From NCBI RefSeq assembly GCF_002027705.1, contig NZ_MBTG01000021.1, forward strand, positions 52,450 through 116,449: a DNA stretch of 64,000 nt, read 5' to 3'. The position numbers and the translations under genes were made by a program. Positions 41,017 to 49,932 of the stretch are shown here, piece after piece. The DNA is from Paenibacillus ferrarius. GTDB taxonomy: Bacteria; Bacillota; Bacilli; Paenibacillales; NBRC-103111. A model generated the notes under the pieces. It did no database searches, was not told where the DNA came from, and was given only the letters and a program-made list of their open reading frames with translations. Within the stretch, counting starts at the first letter, position 1; every line of letters begins with the position of its first letter.

Positions 41017-41463
41017 ATGTCTTGGATCGAGATCAGTCTGGTCAGTTCAGCGCTTGCTTTCATCCTGCTTATTGGATTTGCTGTACGAATCCTAATAGCG
41101 GCGAAACGCACGATTGTTCATTTGGATGACGCCATTGTAGAAATCAAACAGCATGTAATCGCCACAGCGGAACAATCAGGGCAACTTTTGAAGCAAACGG
41201 GGCAACTTACTGAAGAGGTGCATAGGCAAGTGCTTGCACTTGAGCCAACGATTCAATCCATCGAGAATGCAGGAGCCTCTATAGGGGATGTCGCTTCTGT
41301 TATTCGCAAAGCGACACACCTGATGAATGAATCTATTCATGGTGCGGAAAAGGTAGTACATACCCACCAGAAACGTATTCAAGACGTCATGGAGTGGACA
41401 ACGACGGGCTTCGAGCTGTGGCAAAGATGGCAGGCGCATCGGAATGCCAAATCAGACCATTAA
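41017..41463 (+). CDS. DUF948 membrane protein
   Basis: A 148-residue protein with one N-terminal membrane segment (SALAFILLIGFAVRILI) and a long cytosolic helical region with heptad-like spacing (LDDAIVEIKQHVIATAEQSGQLL in part), as in DUF948 proteins. Start chosen at ATG 41017, 6 bases after AGGAGGTG. It is followed after 14 bases by a YtxH gene, a pairing usual in Bacilli (ytxG-ytxH), where the pair is under general-stress control. Function is unknown but envelope-linked. Confidence 0.85.
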   Translation: MSWIEISLVSSALAFILLIGFAVRILIAAKRTIVHLDDAIVEIKQHVIATAEQSGQLLKQTGQLTEEVHRQVLALEPTIQSIENAGASIGDVASVIRKATHLMNESIHGAEKVVHTHQKRIQDVMEWTTTGFELWQRWQAHRNAKSDH

Positions 41464-41477
41464 GGAGTGGATGTTAC

Positions 41478-41810
41478 ATGTCCAATGAAAAAAAGGGAAA
41501 AGATCTTCTCATCGGAGCCGTAGTAGGCGGCGTACTTGGAGCGGCAACTGCACTTTTATTCGCGCCCAAATCGGGTCGTGAGCTAAGAAGCGACATTGCC
41601 GGGCAAGCGCAAGTGGTAAGTGATAAAACCGTCCAAATTGCCAGCACAGTGAGCCAAAAGACACAAGGTGTAGTCGGAAAAGCGAAAGACGCGGCTTCCG
41701 GTGTTGTGGACGCGGTTCGTTCGTGGAAAGAAGCAAAAAATGAAGATGAGCTTGATGATATTCAAGCGTCTGAGGCTGCTGAAGATTTGGTTATTGTAGG
41801 GAATCGCTAG
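41478..41810 (+). CDS. YtxH-family protein
   Basis: A 110-residue protein of the YtxH (gas-vesicle-like/late-embryogenesis-like) family. It has the glycine-rich membrane segment LLIGAVVGGVLGAATALLFAPKSG, whose APKSGRELR ending is diagnostic, and then a helical region of repeated Ala/Lys/Val segments (QVVSDKTVQIASTV, GKAKDAASGV). Start at ATG 41478 after AGGAGTGG. It forms an operon with the DUF948 gene and ends in a bidirectional terminator at 41817. Confidence 0.92.
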   Translation: MSNEKKGKDLLIGAVVGGVLGAATALLFAPKSGRELRSDIAGQAQVVSDKTVQIASTVSQKTQGVVGKAKDAASGVVDAVRSWKEAKNEDELDDIQASEAAEDLVIVGNR

Positions 41811-41816
41811 AACAAT

Positions 41817-41850
41817 AAAACCTCCGATGCCGTTCTGGCGTCGGAGGTTT
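41817..41850. terminator. Bidirectional terminator, ytxH / NAGPA-like gene
   Basis: AAAACCTCCGA and TCGGAGGTTTT form an 11-base stem, with an inner CGTTCTGGCG loop, just before the convergent stop at 41856. Confidence 0.85.
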
Positions 41851-41855
41851 TGGAT

Positions 41856-42971
41856 TTACCACTTCGATGGATCAATTTTGCGAATATCGAGGCCTTCCCA
41901 CACATTTTTGATGGGAGCCGTTTCGGGATGATCGTACAGCAGCCATGCTGTGGGCAGATAACGTTCCCCATACTCGCTGGAAGGTTTATTGATAATAGCA
42001 TTATTATGCACGAGTACGGTTGAAGCTCCGCCGTCTAAGTTCGCTGCTGTTACCGCGCCATGCTCAAGGAATATTTCCTGCACATCATATAAGGTTGCGC
42101 CAATGCTATGCTTCTGCCTGCCATCAATAATAGCGAACAGAATAGAGCCGTCTTTGGTTTGTGCCATACTCGTTCGTGGAGCTATGCCCCAGCCATCGGC
42201 TTGGCTTTTAATTTGTCCAACACCATTGACGATGAACCGCGGGCTAAAGGAAACAGCTTCCTGAACGCCCATGTCCACCAGCTCAGAGATTTTATACTTG
42301 CCGGCAATCATTCTGCCTTCTTTGTCAATGCCGACAACTTGCACCGTGCCGTTCATGCCTTTGTCATTGTAAAAGATTTTGCCTCCGGACATCACGATGC
42401 CTTCTGGCTGAAATCCATTGCCTTCCCAGTTGGGATCGATAAAGCCGCCGCCATTCACACCAAGGATCGCTCCGGTTCTCTTCACCATGGAGGACACTTT
42501 TTCGCCTTTGCCGACCTTCTCAGGTACGGCAATTCGCAGCTTCTTGGGGTCGGAAATGGTGACAAGCTGTCCTTTGAAATTGGTGCCGGAAATAGGCTCA
42601 ATTTTAACTAATTCCTTTTTAACAGTTACAGGGGTTTGGGCATTTGGACTTGACGGGATTTGTACAATCCCTTTATCTTTCTCATCTCCCATTTCATCGA
42701 AACTTTTCCAATAGGCCTCAACACGCTTCTGCAATTCAGTTGAACCTATCAAATATTTGGCCCAATCCCGGTGTTGGGTTGTAATCAACGTATCCGCCAT
42801 CATCAATCGTACATTGGAGCCTGAGGCAGTCAGGAAAAACCAACAAAGCGATAACACAGCAAGGAAAGCGAAACTTAAAATCGTATATACGAAAAACCTC
42901 AAGCCTTTGGGTCTTCTCCGTTTATTGCTCGCTAGACGAGACGGCGGGGAAGCGGTTTGTTGGACAGTCAT
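41856..42971 (-). CDS. Phosphodiester glycosidase-like (NAGPA) membrane protein
   Basis: A 371-residue protein with a basic N-terminus, one membrane segment (about residues 27-47) and an outside NAGPA/DUF2233 domain (phosphodiester glycosidase): VNGGGFIDPNWEGNGFQPEG, APRTSMAQTKDGSILFAIIDGR, and AANLDGGASTVLVHNN. Bacterial relatives include YomE-like and exopolysaccharide-associated proteins acting on wall glycopolymers. Start taken at ATG 42971, where AGAGAGGAT lies about 14 bases upstream; a TTG at 42998 is the alternative. It shares its terminator with ytxH. Confidence 0.85.
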   Translation of the reverse strand: MTVQQTASPPSRLASNKRRRPKGLRFFVYTILSFAFLAVLSLCWFFLTASGSNVRLMMADTLITTQHRDWAKYLIGSTELQKRVEAYWKSFDEMGDEKDKGIVQIPSSPNAQTPVTVKKELVKIEPISGTNFKGQLVTISDPKKLRIAVPEKVGKGEKVSSMVKRTGAILGVNGGGFIDPNWEGNGFQPEGIVMSGGKIFYNDKGMNGTVQVVGIDKEGRMIAGKYKISELVDMGVQEAVSFSPRFIVNGVGQIKSQADGWGIAPRTSMAQTKDGSILFAIIDGRQKHSIGATLYDVQEIFLEHGAVTAANLDGGASTVLVHNNAIINKPSSEYGERYLPTAWLLYDHPETAPIKNVWEGLDIRKIDPSKW

Positions 42972-43036
42972 GTATGCAGTACCAATCCTCTCTACCAAAA
43001 ATCAATTTAACCACACCTATACTTAGACGAAAAGAA

Positions 43037-43082
43037 AGGAGAAAAGGTTTCAGATTGCACTGAAACGTTTCTCCTTTTTTTG
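43037..43082. terminator. Terminator of XRE regulator gene
   Basis: AGGAGAAA(A)GGTTTCAG pairs with CTGAAACGTTTCTCCT around ATTGCA, with a long T tract on the plus strand and TTTCTTTTC on the minus strand, 12 bases past the stop at 43094. Confidence 0.7.
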
Positions 43083-43093
43083 TAAATATAATT

Positions 43094-43771
43094 TTAGCCA
43101 GGAAATTTTAATGGAAAGAAACCTGCATCTGTCGTTCCCGTATTGCGGTCGTAATGAAACTCGAGAGCCTTGCCTGTATTGGCTGCGACACTGCGAATGA
43201 GCAGATCGTGATATTTTTTTTGTCTTATCGCCGCGATAACGACATATTTGCCGATACCTAGCGGATCGAAATAGAGCTTGCCTTCCCGCTCCACATATTT
43301 CTGCACAAAATTCAGATTGACGAATAAATCGGTATCCATCTTTTTGAAGCCTTGTTCATCAAGCTGATCCAGAAAAAGACTGAAATCGAGCAGCGAGTTC
43401 ACACTTTTGTTGATTTGGCCAAGTCGTGTATGAAAGATAATTTCTTTGGACGTGACTTCAATATACATAGCATCTGACATAGCGACTTGCTCTTGTTCAG
43501 CTAGCTCAGCTTGTCCAGACATGAGTTCCTGCTCATTTTCCAGATAACCCGCTTTGGCCATAAGGTCTGTGTACGAAATGTTGTAGGCATCCGACAGCTT
43601 TTTTAATGTGACTGGTGAAGGGTTGATTTTCTCATTCGTCGAACGATTTCGCTCTAATTCAAGGTCCCTAATATAGGCATGTGAAAGTCCGCTTTTGTGG
43701 GCTGCTTCACGTAATGACATCTTACCTCGCAAGCTTTCCAAAAATTTACCGAATCCTTCTAATTGCTTCAT
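43094..43771 (-). CDS. XRE-family transcriptional regulator
   Basis: A 225-residue regulator with a Cro/CI helix-turn-helix at about residues 5-65 (KFLESLRGKMSLREAAHKSGLSHAYIRDLE, quoted as SLREAAHKSGLSHAYIRDLE) and a long C-terminal part of unknown fold. Start at ATG 43771, 6 bases after GGAGGGAT; an upstream GTG-like frame extension adds MEGFT. It is divergent from the GH15 operon across 168 bases, so it might regulate starch-like substrate use. No ligand motif is recognised in its C-terminus. Confidence 0.82.
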   Translation of the reverse strand: MKQLEGFGKFLESLRGKMSLREAAHKSGLSHAYIRDLELERNRSTNEKINPSPVTLKKLSDAYNISYTDLMAKAGYLENEQELMSGQAELAEQEQVAMSDAMYIEVTSKEIIFHTRLGQINKSVNSLLDFSLFLDQLDEQGFKKMDTDLFVNLNFVQKYVEREGKLYFDPLGIGKYVVIAAIRQKKYHDLLIRSVAANTGKALEFHYDRNTGTTDAGFFPLKFPG

Positions 43772-43939
43772 AGTGAATCCCTCCATATACTTCTTATTGT
43801 AATTGAGTTTGCGTGAAATGAAAATGTCTAAAGCCCAATTGGTGCTATTTCCCTCAATTTCCTGTTCAAATGCCTGCGTGCATATTTAGACGGTTCAAAT
43901 GGTAAATTAGTAGCAACATCTTGGAAAGAGGCTGATCGT

Positions 43940-45976
43940 ATGGCAAGAGATTTACCTATCGGAAATGGGAATGTGCTTATTAATTTTGATGCTGCTTATA
44001 ATATTCGTGACATGTATTACCCTTTAGTAGGTCAAGAGAATCAATCTAGCGATCATCTTTCACATTTTGGCATTTGGTGTCAGGAAGGTTTTTTCTGGAT
44101 TGACCATCCAGAGGTGTCTAAGAAACTGACTTATCTAGAGGATTCGCTTGTTACCGATGTGCAGTGCAGCCATGAAAGGCTTGGACTCAATTTCGGAATT
44201 CGAGATGGTGTTGATGTTCAGCAAAATTCATTTGTGCGAAAAGTGAAGGTTGAAAATCACTTAGATGTCGAACGAGAAATCAAACTTTATTTCCATTTGG
44301 ATCTGCAAATCTATGGGAATGGCGTCGGTGATACCATTTATTATGATCCGGAACTAAACTCGCTCCTTTTCTACAAGGGGCACCGATATATGTCACTGTC
44401 CTGCTTGTCGCCGGATAACGAGAAACCGACTCCAAGCGGTTATGCAACGGGACAAAAAGGCATTCATGGGCTGGAAGGAACATGGCGTGATGCGGAAGAT
44501 GGCCATCTGGGAGGGAACCCTATCGCACAGGGCTCTGTGGATGGCATCATCGAATTGACGTTGAAACTGCCTGCCAATAGTTCGAAAGAAGCTTGGTTTT
44601 GGATTTGTTTCGGGAAAACAAAGCAGGAAGTAGAGCGGCTGGAACAGGTGCTTCGCACCACAACCCCACAGGTGTTTCTACAGCGAACACACGAGCATTG
44701 GGTCAAATGGGTGAACCAGGATGCACATCAATTATCGCTGCTGAAGCCTGATTTGGAATCATTTTATAAAAGATGTCTGCTGATTACAAGAACGAATGTG
44801 GATAATCGGGGAGCGATTATCGCAGCGAATGATTCCGACATTTTAAAATTCGCCAAAGATACCTATTCGTATATGTGGCCTCGTGACGGTGCTTTAGTCT
44901 CGCATGCGCTGGATCGTGCCGGTTATCATGAATTGTCTCGGAATTTTTTCGATTTCTGTTCGAAGGTGCTCACCCCGGAAGGATACTTGATGCATAAATA
45001 TAACCCGGATAGCTCCGTTGGTTCAAGCTGGCATCCTTGGGTAGACGGACAAGGGAAGAAGCAGCTTGCTATTCAAGAGGACGAGACTGCACTGGTGCTG
45101 TACACCTTGTGGCACCATCATAAGCTGGCAGGCACACTCGATAAGTCCCGTGAGGATTATGAGAAATTGGTGAAGCCTGCGGCCGATTTCCTCGTGCATT
45201 ATCGGGATGCTTCCGGACTTCCGCTGCCCTCTTATGACCTTTGGGAGGAGCGCTACGGTGTGCTTGCTTTCACGGTTTCCTCCGTCTACGCAGGCTTGGT
45301 AGCTGCCGCTCGCTTCGCCGAATTTCACGAAGATAAAGCACGAGCTGTGTATTATGCAGATATCGCAGAATTGGTGAAGAAATCTGCTGAGCAGCAGCTG
45401 TTTGCACCCGAACAGAATAGGTTCCTAAGAGCCTTGTATTGGAGCTATGAGGAAAATAAATATATTCCCGATTATACCATGGATATGAGCATGTATGCGC
45501 TATTTGACTTCGGCCTGCTTCAGCTGGAGGATCCGCGACTCCTTTCTACAATGAAGGCATTGAAAGATAAATTGTGGGTACAGACTGATATTGGCGGGAT
45601 CGCGCGTTATGAGAACGACTATTATCATCAAGTGACCAATGATGTTGCGAAGGTTCCGGGGAACCCTTGGTTTATATGCACGCTTTGGTATGCGGAATGG
45701 CTGGTAGCCACGGCTAAGACGGTACAGGACCTTGTGGAAGCTGAAAATTTGATGCGATGGGCAATCCATCATGCGCTGCCCTCTGGCGTTATGGCTGAAC
45801 AAGTGCACCCGTTCTCTGGAGAGCCGATGTCGGTTTCGCCGTTGACTTGGTCGCATGCTTCTTTCATTAAGGTGGCACAGGAATACTTGTCCAAATTAAA
45901 AAAGCTGACGTCCAAAGAGGTGGAATCAGGCGTAGATGCAAGTGAAGACAAAGTACTCGAACCGGTCAATCACTAG
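43940..45976 (+). CDS. Glycoside hydrolase family 15 (glucoamylase-like)
   Basis: A 678-residue intracellular-looking enzyme (no signal peptide) of the GH15 family, which releases glucose from alpha-glucans by inversion. An N-terminal beta-sandwich (residues about 1-270) is followed by an alpha/alpha toroid. Motifs: YSYMWPRDGALVSHAL, QEDETALVLYTLWHH, LWEERYGVLAFTV (acid Glu) and MAEQVHPFSGEPM with SPLTWSHASF (base Glu). It is followed after 18 bases by a glucose dehydrogenase, in an operon that would turn alpha-glucan into gluconate. The region upstream faces an XRE regulator. Confidence 0.93.
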   Translation: MARDLPIGNGNVLINFDAAYNIRDMYYPLVGQENQSSDHLSHFGIWCQEGFFWIDHPEVSKKLTYLEDSLVTDVQCSHERLGLNFGIRDGVDVQQNSFVRKVKVENHLDVEREIKLYFHLDLQIYGNGVGDTIYYDPELNSLLFYKGHRYMSLSCLSPDNEKPTPSGYATGQKGIHGLEGTWRDAEDGHLGGNPIAQGSVDGIIELTLKLPANSSKEAWFWICFGKTKQEVERLEQVLRTTTPQVFLQRTHEHWVKWVNQDAHQLSLLKPDLESFYKRCLLITRTNVDNRGAIIAANDSDILKFAKDTYSYMWPRDGALVSHALDRAGYHELSRNFFDFCSKVLTPEGYLMHKYNPDSSVGSSWHPWVDGQGKKQLAIQEDETALVLYTLWHHHKLAGTLDKSREDYEKLVKPAADFLVHYRDASGLPLPSYDLWEERYGVLAFTVSSVYAGLVAAARFAEFHEDKARAVYYADIAELVKKSAEQQLFAPEQNRFLRALYWSYEENKYIPDYTMDMSMYALFDFGLLQLEDPRLLSTMKALKDKLWVQTDIGGIARYENDYYHQVTNDVAKVPGNPWFICTLWYAEWLVATAKTVQDLVEAENLMRWAIHHALPSGVMAEQVHPFSGEPMSVSPLTWSHASFIKVAQEYLSKLKKLTSKEVESGVDASEDKVLEPVNH

Positions 45977-45994
45977 CTTGGAGGAGAGGGAGAA

Positions 45995-47155
45995 ATGAAA
46001 GCTATTCGAGTCAAAAACCTGCGTAAGGGCAATCCCACGATCGAGATCGAAGACCTGCCGGATCCCGTTCTTTCACATCCTCAGGAGGTCATCGTGAAGG
46101 TGCTGGCCGTGGGGCTGGATGGTACAGACAAGGAGATCTTGAAGGAGAAATACGGCGTTCCTCCGGAAGGAGAGGATGATCTGACCACAGGACATGAATC
46201 ACTTGGCGTCATTACCGAGGCTGGGACGGACAGCGGCTTCCGCAAAGGCGATCTGGTGACGGCGATTGTGAGGAGGCCTTGCCGCAATCAAAACTGTGTG
46301 AACTGCCGCAATGGACATTCAGACTTCTGCCAGACTGGGGAGTATGTCGAACGCGGCATCAAAGGGGCGAACGGTTTCCTATCCGAGTATTACAAGGAAG
46401 AAGGGCGGTACTTGGTGCAGGTTCCACTGGACCTGCTCCAGCATGGGATGCTGGTCGAGCCGCAAAGCATCGTAGAGAAAGTATGGGATCAGGTGCTGCG
46501 CGTGCAGCAGCGGCTGATCTGGGAGCCGAAGTCAGCGCTGATTCTCGGCTCAGGGCCTCTGGGCTTGCTTGCCGCGATGACCTGCCGGCTGCTTGGGCTT
46601 GAGGTCTATGTCTGGTCCATGTCGCCGCAGGACAGCCTGCAAGCGCAGCTTGTGAAGGACAGCGGCGGCATGTATCAGCAGTCAGGCGCAGCGGGCGCTG
46701 CTGCAACATTAACGGCATATGCCGAGCGTCTCGGCAAGCCGCTGGATCTCATTCTCGAATGCACGGGCTTCAGCCCGCTTGCCTTCGAGGCCATGGCCGT
46801 TCTGGCGCCCAACGGCGTGTTGGCGCTGCTGGGGGTTACGCCAGCGGACCGCAAGCTGGAGATTTCATCTGACATGCTCAATCAGAGCATGGTGCTGGAG
46901 AATAAATGCGTGCTTGGTTCCGTCAACGCTGCGCGCAAAGATTTTGAAACAGCCATCTATCGCTTGCAGCTGATGGAGAAGAACTATCCCGGCTGGCTGG
47001 ACCGGCTGGTCACGAATCGGATGAAGCTGGACGCCGTGCCGCAGCTGGATTTCTCCAGCATACCGATCAAAGCAGTCGTTGATATCGTACCTGTTGAGCA
47101 GTGGCGGGAGCTCGTGAAACAGACGGAAGAAGCAGCTTATAGCTTCTCTGTATAA
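45995..47155 (+). CDS. Glucose 1-dehydrogenase, zinc-dependent MDR
   Basis: A 386-residue medium-chain dehydrogenase close to the archaeal-type glucose dehydrogenases. The zinc site uses Asp rather than Cys: VGLDGTDKEI (D near 38), then TTGHESLGVI (His-Glu) and VEPQSIVEK (Glu); this D-H-E-E arrangement is known from those enzymes. A structural zinc lobe is present with four Cys in RPCRNQNCVNCRNGHSDFC. The Rossmann motif is LILGSGPLGLLAAM. It would oxidise glucose to gluconolactone. It is the second gene of the GH15 operon. Confidence 0.9.
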   Translation: MKAIRVKNLRKGNPTIEIEDLPDPVLSHPQEVIVKVLAVGLDGTDKEILKEKYGVPPEGEDDLTTGHESLGVITEAGTDSGFRKGDLVTAIVRRPCRNQNCVNCRNGHSDFCQTGEYVERGIKGANGFLSEYYKEEGRYLVQVPLDLLQHGMLVEPQSIVEKVWDQVLRVQQRLIWEPKSALILGSGPLGLLAAMTCRLLGLEVYVWSMSPQDSLQAQLVKDSGGMYQQSGAAGAAATLTAYAERLGKPLDLILECTGFSPLAFEAMAVLAPNGVLALLGVTPADRKLEISSDMLNQSMVLENKCVLGSVNAARKDFETAIYRLQLMEKNYPGWLDRLVTNRMKLDAVPQLDFSSIPIKAVVDIVPVEQWRELVKQTEEAAYSFSV

Positions 47156-47159
47156 TTAT

Positions 47160-47199
47160 AGCGGCGGGTGGGCGCGGGTGGCCTGCTTGCCGCTTTTTT
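47160..47199 (+). terminator. Terminator of GH15-GDH operon
   Basis: AGCGGC pairs with GCCGCT, with a G-rich loop, followed by six T. Confidence 0.7.
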
Positions 47200-47361
47200 G
47201 CTGTTGTTACAGTTGTTTAACGTCCTTGTAAGCCTCGCTCGCCGTAAACATTGGGTAACGAGAATCCGACCGAGCAGCTGAAAGGCTGAATTTCGGCCGG
47301 TCAGGTTAGACTTCCTTTCTATATTTTTCTATAATAAGGAGGAAGGGGAGGACGAACTCAG

Positions 47362-47781
47362 ATGTCAAACAAATGGTTAAGAGACAATGGTATGCACTTA
47401 TCGTGGCTAATTGCCCTAATTGCTACCTTAGGAAGCCTTTATTTCTCAGAGATTATGCATTTCTTACCTTGCAAATTATGCTGGTATCAACGAATTTTGA
47501 TGTATCCTTTAGCCGTCATTTTAGGAATTGCAGCTGTACGCAGAGATTATAAACTTACGATTTATGTACTGCCATTGACCCTGTGGGGAGCATGCATTTC
47601 GATTTACCATGTCTTGCTGCAATCGGGCATTTTTCATGAATCAGCGACGGGATGCGGTCCTGTGCCTTGTGATGTGGATTATTTGAATTGGCTTGGTTTC
47701 ATTACGATTCCAATGCTTGCTGGAACAGCATTCATTTTAATCAGCATCCTCCAATATTTGACGTATCGCGCCACGAAATAA
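47362..47781 (+). CDS. bdbC: Disulfide bond formation protein BdbC-like
   Basis: A 139-residue membrane protein of the DsbB/BdbC family that reoxidises the extracytoplasmic thiol oxidase BdbD. Four membrane helices are visible, with CKLCWYQRILMYP (first Cys pair after helix 1) and CGPVPCDVDYLNWLG (second pair between helices 3 and 4). The ribosome site AAGGAGGAAGGGGAGGA is rich. No bdbD gene lies beside it, which is unusual; the partner may be elsewhere. Confidence 0.9.
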   Translation: MSNKWLRDNGMHLSWLIALIATLGSLYFSEIMHFLPCKLCWYQRILMYPLAVILGIAAVRRDYKLTIYVLPLTLWGACISIYHVLLQSGIFHESATGCGPVPCDVDYLNWLGFITIPMLAGTAFILISILQYLTYRATK

Positions 47782-47866
47782 TACGAAATTCTTCCAATAG
47801 GCAGGTAATTTGTCTAGTGCTGTCGAAATGAATACCGATGTATTCATTCTATAACGAGGTGCTACT

Positions 47867-48853
47867 ATGACGCGAATTACCAAAAGCGCTGCACTACTGA
47901 TCGTTCTTAGCGCAACATTGATCGGTTGTGCAGATAAAAGCCTGCTTTCCTCTGCTTCCAATCCAGCTCCAACCGAAACGCCAAAAGCAACCTTGGCGGC
48001 AACTCCGACACCAACACCAACTCCTAAACCAACTGCGGCACCTACGCCGACGCCTAAAGCCACACCAGATCCGACGCAGACGCCGAAGCCAACGGCAACT
48101 CCGGTGCCTACGGCAACACCCAAATCAGCAGTAGTTGGCGCTACTCCGAAGCCTTCCTCAGCCGAGAAGGTACCTTACTCTTGGTACTATATGAAGAAGA
48201 AAACCGGACAAGTTCCTGATTTCCCCAAAGAAACGAAATCCTTCACTGCTGATCAGAAAGCCGTATGGGTAGGCACCGGAAAGAAGGTGTATTTAACCAT
48301 TGATGCCGGTGGACCCCTGATCGAAGTGGATTTGATGCTGAAATCCTTGAAGGAAAACGGTGTGAAGGCTAACTTTTTTATTTCTGGAAACAACATTAAG
48401 AAGAATCCTGATTACTTAAAAAAGCTTGTCGCGGATGGTCATTTTATTGCCAACCATACGATGACGCACAATGATTTCAATGAGATGAGCGATGATCAAA
48501 TTCGGAAAGAAATTACGGATTTTGAAGTCTTGTATAAACAATTGACGGGAAAAGAAGTCGAGAAATACTTCCGTTTTCCTTATGGACACTACAACATGCA
48601 TAATTTAAGCTTGGTTTCAAGCATGGGCTATACGTCCGTATTCTGGTCAACGGCTATGCGTGATTGGGAGAAGAGAGAGAATGGGGCAGAAGATCCTTAC
48701 AATGACATTATGAATAATTTGCATGATGGCAATGTGATTTTGATGCATCAGGGCTCTGAGGAAAATATGCAGGCGCTGTCACGCATTTGCAAAGAGATCA
48801 AGAAAAAAGGCTATGAATTTGCGCTTGTGAATGAGCTTGAGCCTAAAAAGTAG
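47867..48853 (+). CDS. Polysaccharide deacetylase lipoprotein, Thr/Pro-rich linker
   Basis: A 328-residue exported enzyme. A lipoprotein signal ends at LIGC21, then a Thr/Pro-rich linker (residues about 33-95) made of irregular TPTPKPTA-like repeats leads to a NodB-type deacetylase domain. The metal-binding HTMTH (H197, H201) and RFPYGHYN motifs are intact. The first motif reads TIDAGG (D146-A147) instead of TFDDG, so the usual second Asp metal ligand is missing. Family members remove acetyl groups from peptidoglycan or chitin-like sugars. Its ribosome site GAGGTG precedes the ATG. A promoter-proximal single gene. Confidence 0.85.
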   Translation: MTRITKSAALLIVLSATLIGCADKSLLSSASNPAPTETPKATLAATPTPTPTPKPTAAPTPTPKATPDPTQTPKPTATPVPTATPKSAVVGATPKPSSAEKVPYSWYYMKKKTGQVPDFPKETKSFTADQKAVWVGTGKKVYLTIDAGGPLIEVDLMLKSLKENGVKANFFISGNNIKKNPDYLKKLVADGHFIANHTMTHNDFNEMSDDQIRKEITDFEVLYKQLTGKEVEKYFRFPYGHYNMHNLSLVSSMGYTSVFWSTAMRDWEKRENGAEDPYNDIMNNLHDGNVILMHQGSEENMQALSRICKEIKKKGYEFALVNELEPKK

Positions 48854-48963
48854 ACGACAGGTCAGAAATCTGAGTTCTTCACCTAGGTACCTTTCAGCTT
48901 GTACGTTCATATTCTATCCATGTGGTTCCGTATTTAATTAAGCGGCAAAGGAAGCGGATAGGT

Positions 48964-49773
48964 GTGCAGCAAGCGATAGCCGTACTGGACTCCGGAGTCG
49001 GAGGATTAACTGTTGTCAAAGAAGTCATGAGACAATTGCCGCAAGAAAAAGTCATTTATTTCGGAGATACAGCGCGAAGTCCTTACGGTCCTAGATCTGC
49101 CGGAGAAGTGCGGACATTCACGAGGCAAATCGTTGATTATTTAATTCAATTTAATCCCAAAATGATTGTTATCGCTTGCAATACGGCAACAGCAGTTGCC
49201 CTTGACGATATTAGGGAACGGGTATCGATTCCTGTGCTGGGGGTCATTTCACCAGGGGCTAGAGCAGCGATCAAGCATACGAGAAGCGGGATCATCGGGG
49301 TCATTGGCACGGATGGAACCATTCGAAGCAAAGCCTATGAGCATGCATTGCGCTTAATCTCGCCGCACATCCAAGTGTATAGCGAGGCTTGCCCCTTGCT
49401 GGCTCCTTTTGTGGAAAAGGGGTTGTTCGATGCTGATCGGTCGCAGGAGGTTGTTGAACAATCATTGAAACCGCTAGTCGGCAAGCCGATGGATTGCTTG
49501 ATCCTGGGTTGTACGCATTATCCTTTTTTGACGGATGCTATTTCCAGTGTGATGGGCCCGAATGTGACCTTGATTTCTTCGGCAGATGAGACGGCGAGAG
49601 AAATCAGCACGATCCTCTACCATCGCAATTTGCTTGCCACATCGGGGCATCTGCCGATTCATCAATTTTTTTGCAGCGGCGAGCCGGAGCTATTTAAGAA
49701 AATAGCTGAAAACTGGCTCAAAGAGCAGATTTCCATAACTCCAGTTGTTTGGCAGGTACCTACGATTATATAA
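48964..49773 (+). CDS. murI: Glutamate racemase
   Basis: Makes D-glutamate for peptidoglycan. 269 residues from the GTG at 48964 (MQQAIAVLDSGVGGLTVVKEV), chosen for AAGGAAG upstream and for matching the family N-terminus; the frame opens earlier at 48922. The two catalytic Cys lie in IACNTATAVAL and LGCTHYPFLTD, and YFGDTARSPYGPRS is conserved. It is preceded by the deacetylase gene and closed by a terminator at 49793. Codes for an essential wall precursor enzyme. Confidence 0.96.
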   Translation: MQQAIAVLDSGVGGLTVVKEVMRQLPQEKVIYFGDTARSPYGPRSAGEVRTFTRQIVDYLIQFNPKMIVIACNTATAVALDDIRERVSIPVLGVISPGARAAIKHTRSGIIGVIGTDGTIRSKAYEHALRLISPHIQVYSEACPLLAPFVEKGLFDADRSQEVVEQSLKPLVGKPMDCLILGCTHYPFLTDAISSVMGPNVTLISSADETAREISTILYHRNLLATSGHLPIHQFFCSGEPELFKKIAENWLKEQISITPVVWQVPTII

Positions 49774-49792
49774 AATAGTCATGTCAACGTTG

Positions 49793-49819
49793 AAACCTGC
49801 AGAAATGCAGGTTTTTTTT
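49793..49819 (+). terminator. Terminator of murI (repeat-type hairpin)
   Basis: AAACCTGCA-GAAA-TGCAGGTTT and a T tract. The stem uses the same CCTGC/GCAGG words as the repeats near 15.8 kb, and an unpaired AGCCTGCGA follows at 49840. Confidence 0.85.
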
Positions 49820-49932
49820 CAATCGCTTGAAAAGCTGAAAAGCCTGCGATTAAGTTGAAACCGCATGTTTCTAAGCCAAATGGCATATTCATATCCTACG
49901 AAGATGAGATAACAGAGCTGTGAGGTGGTCGC

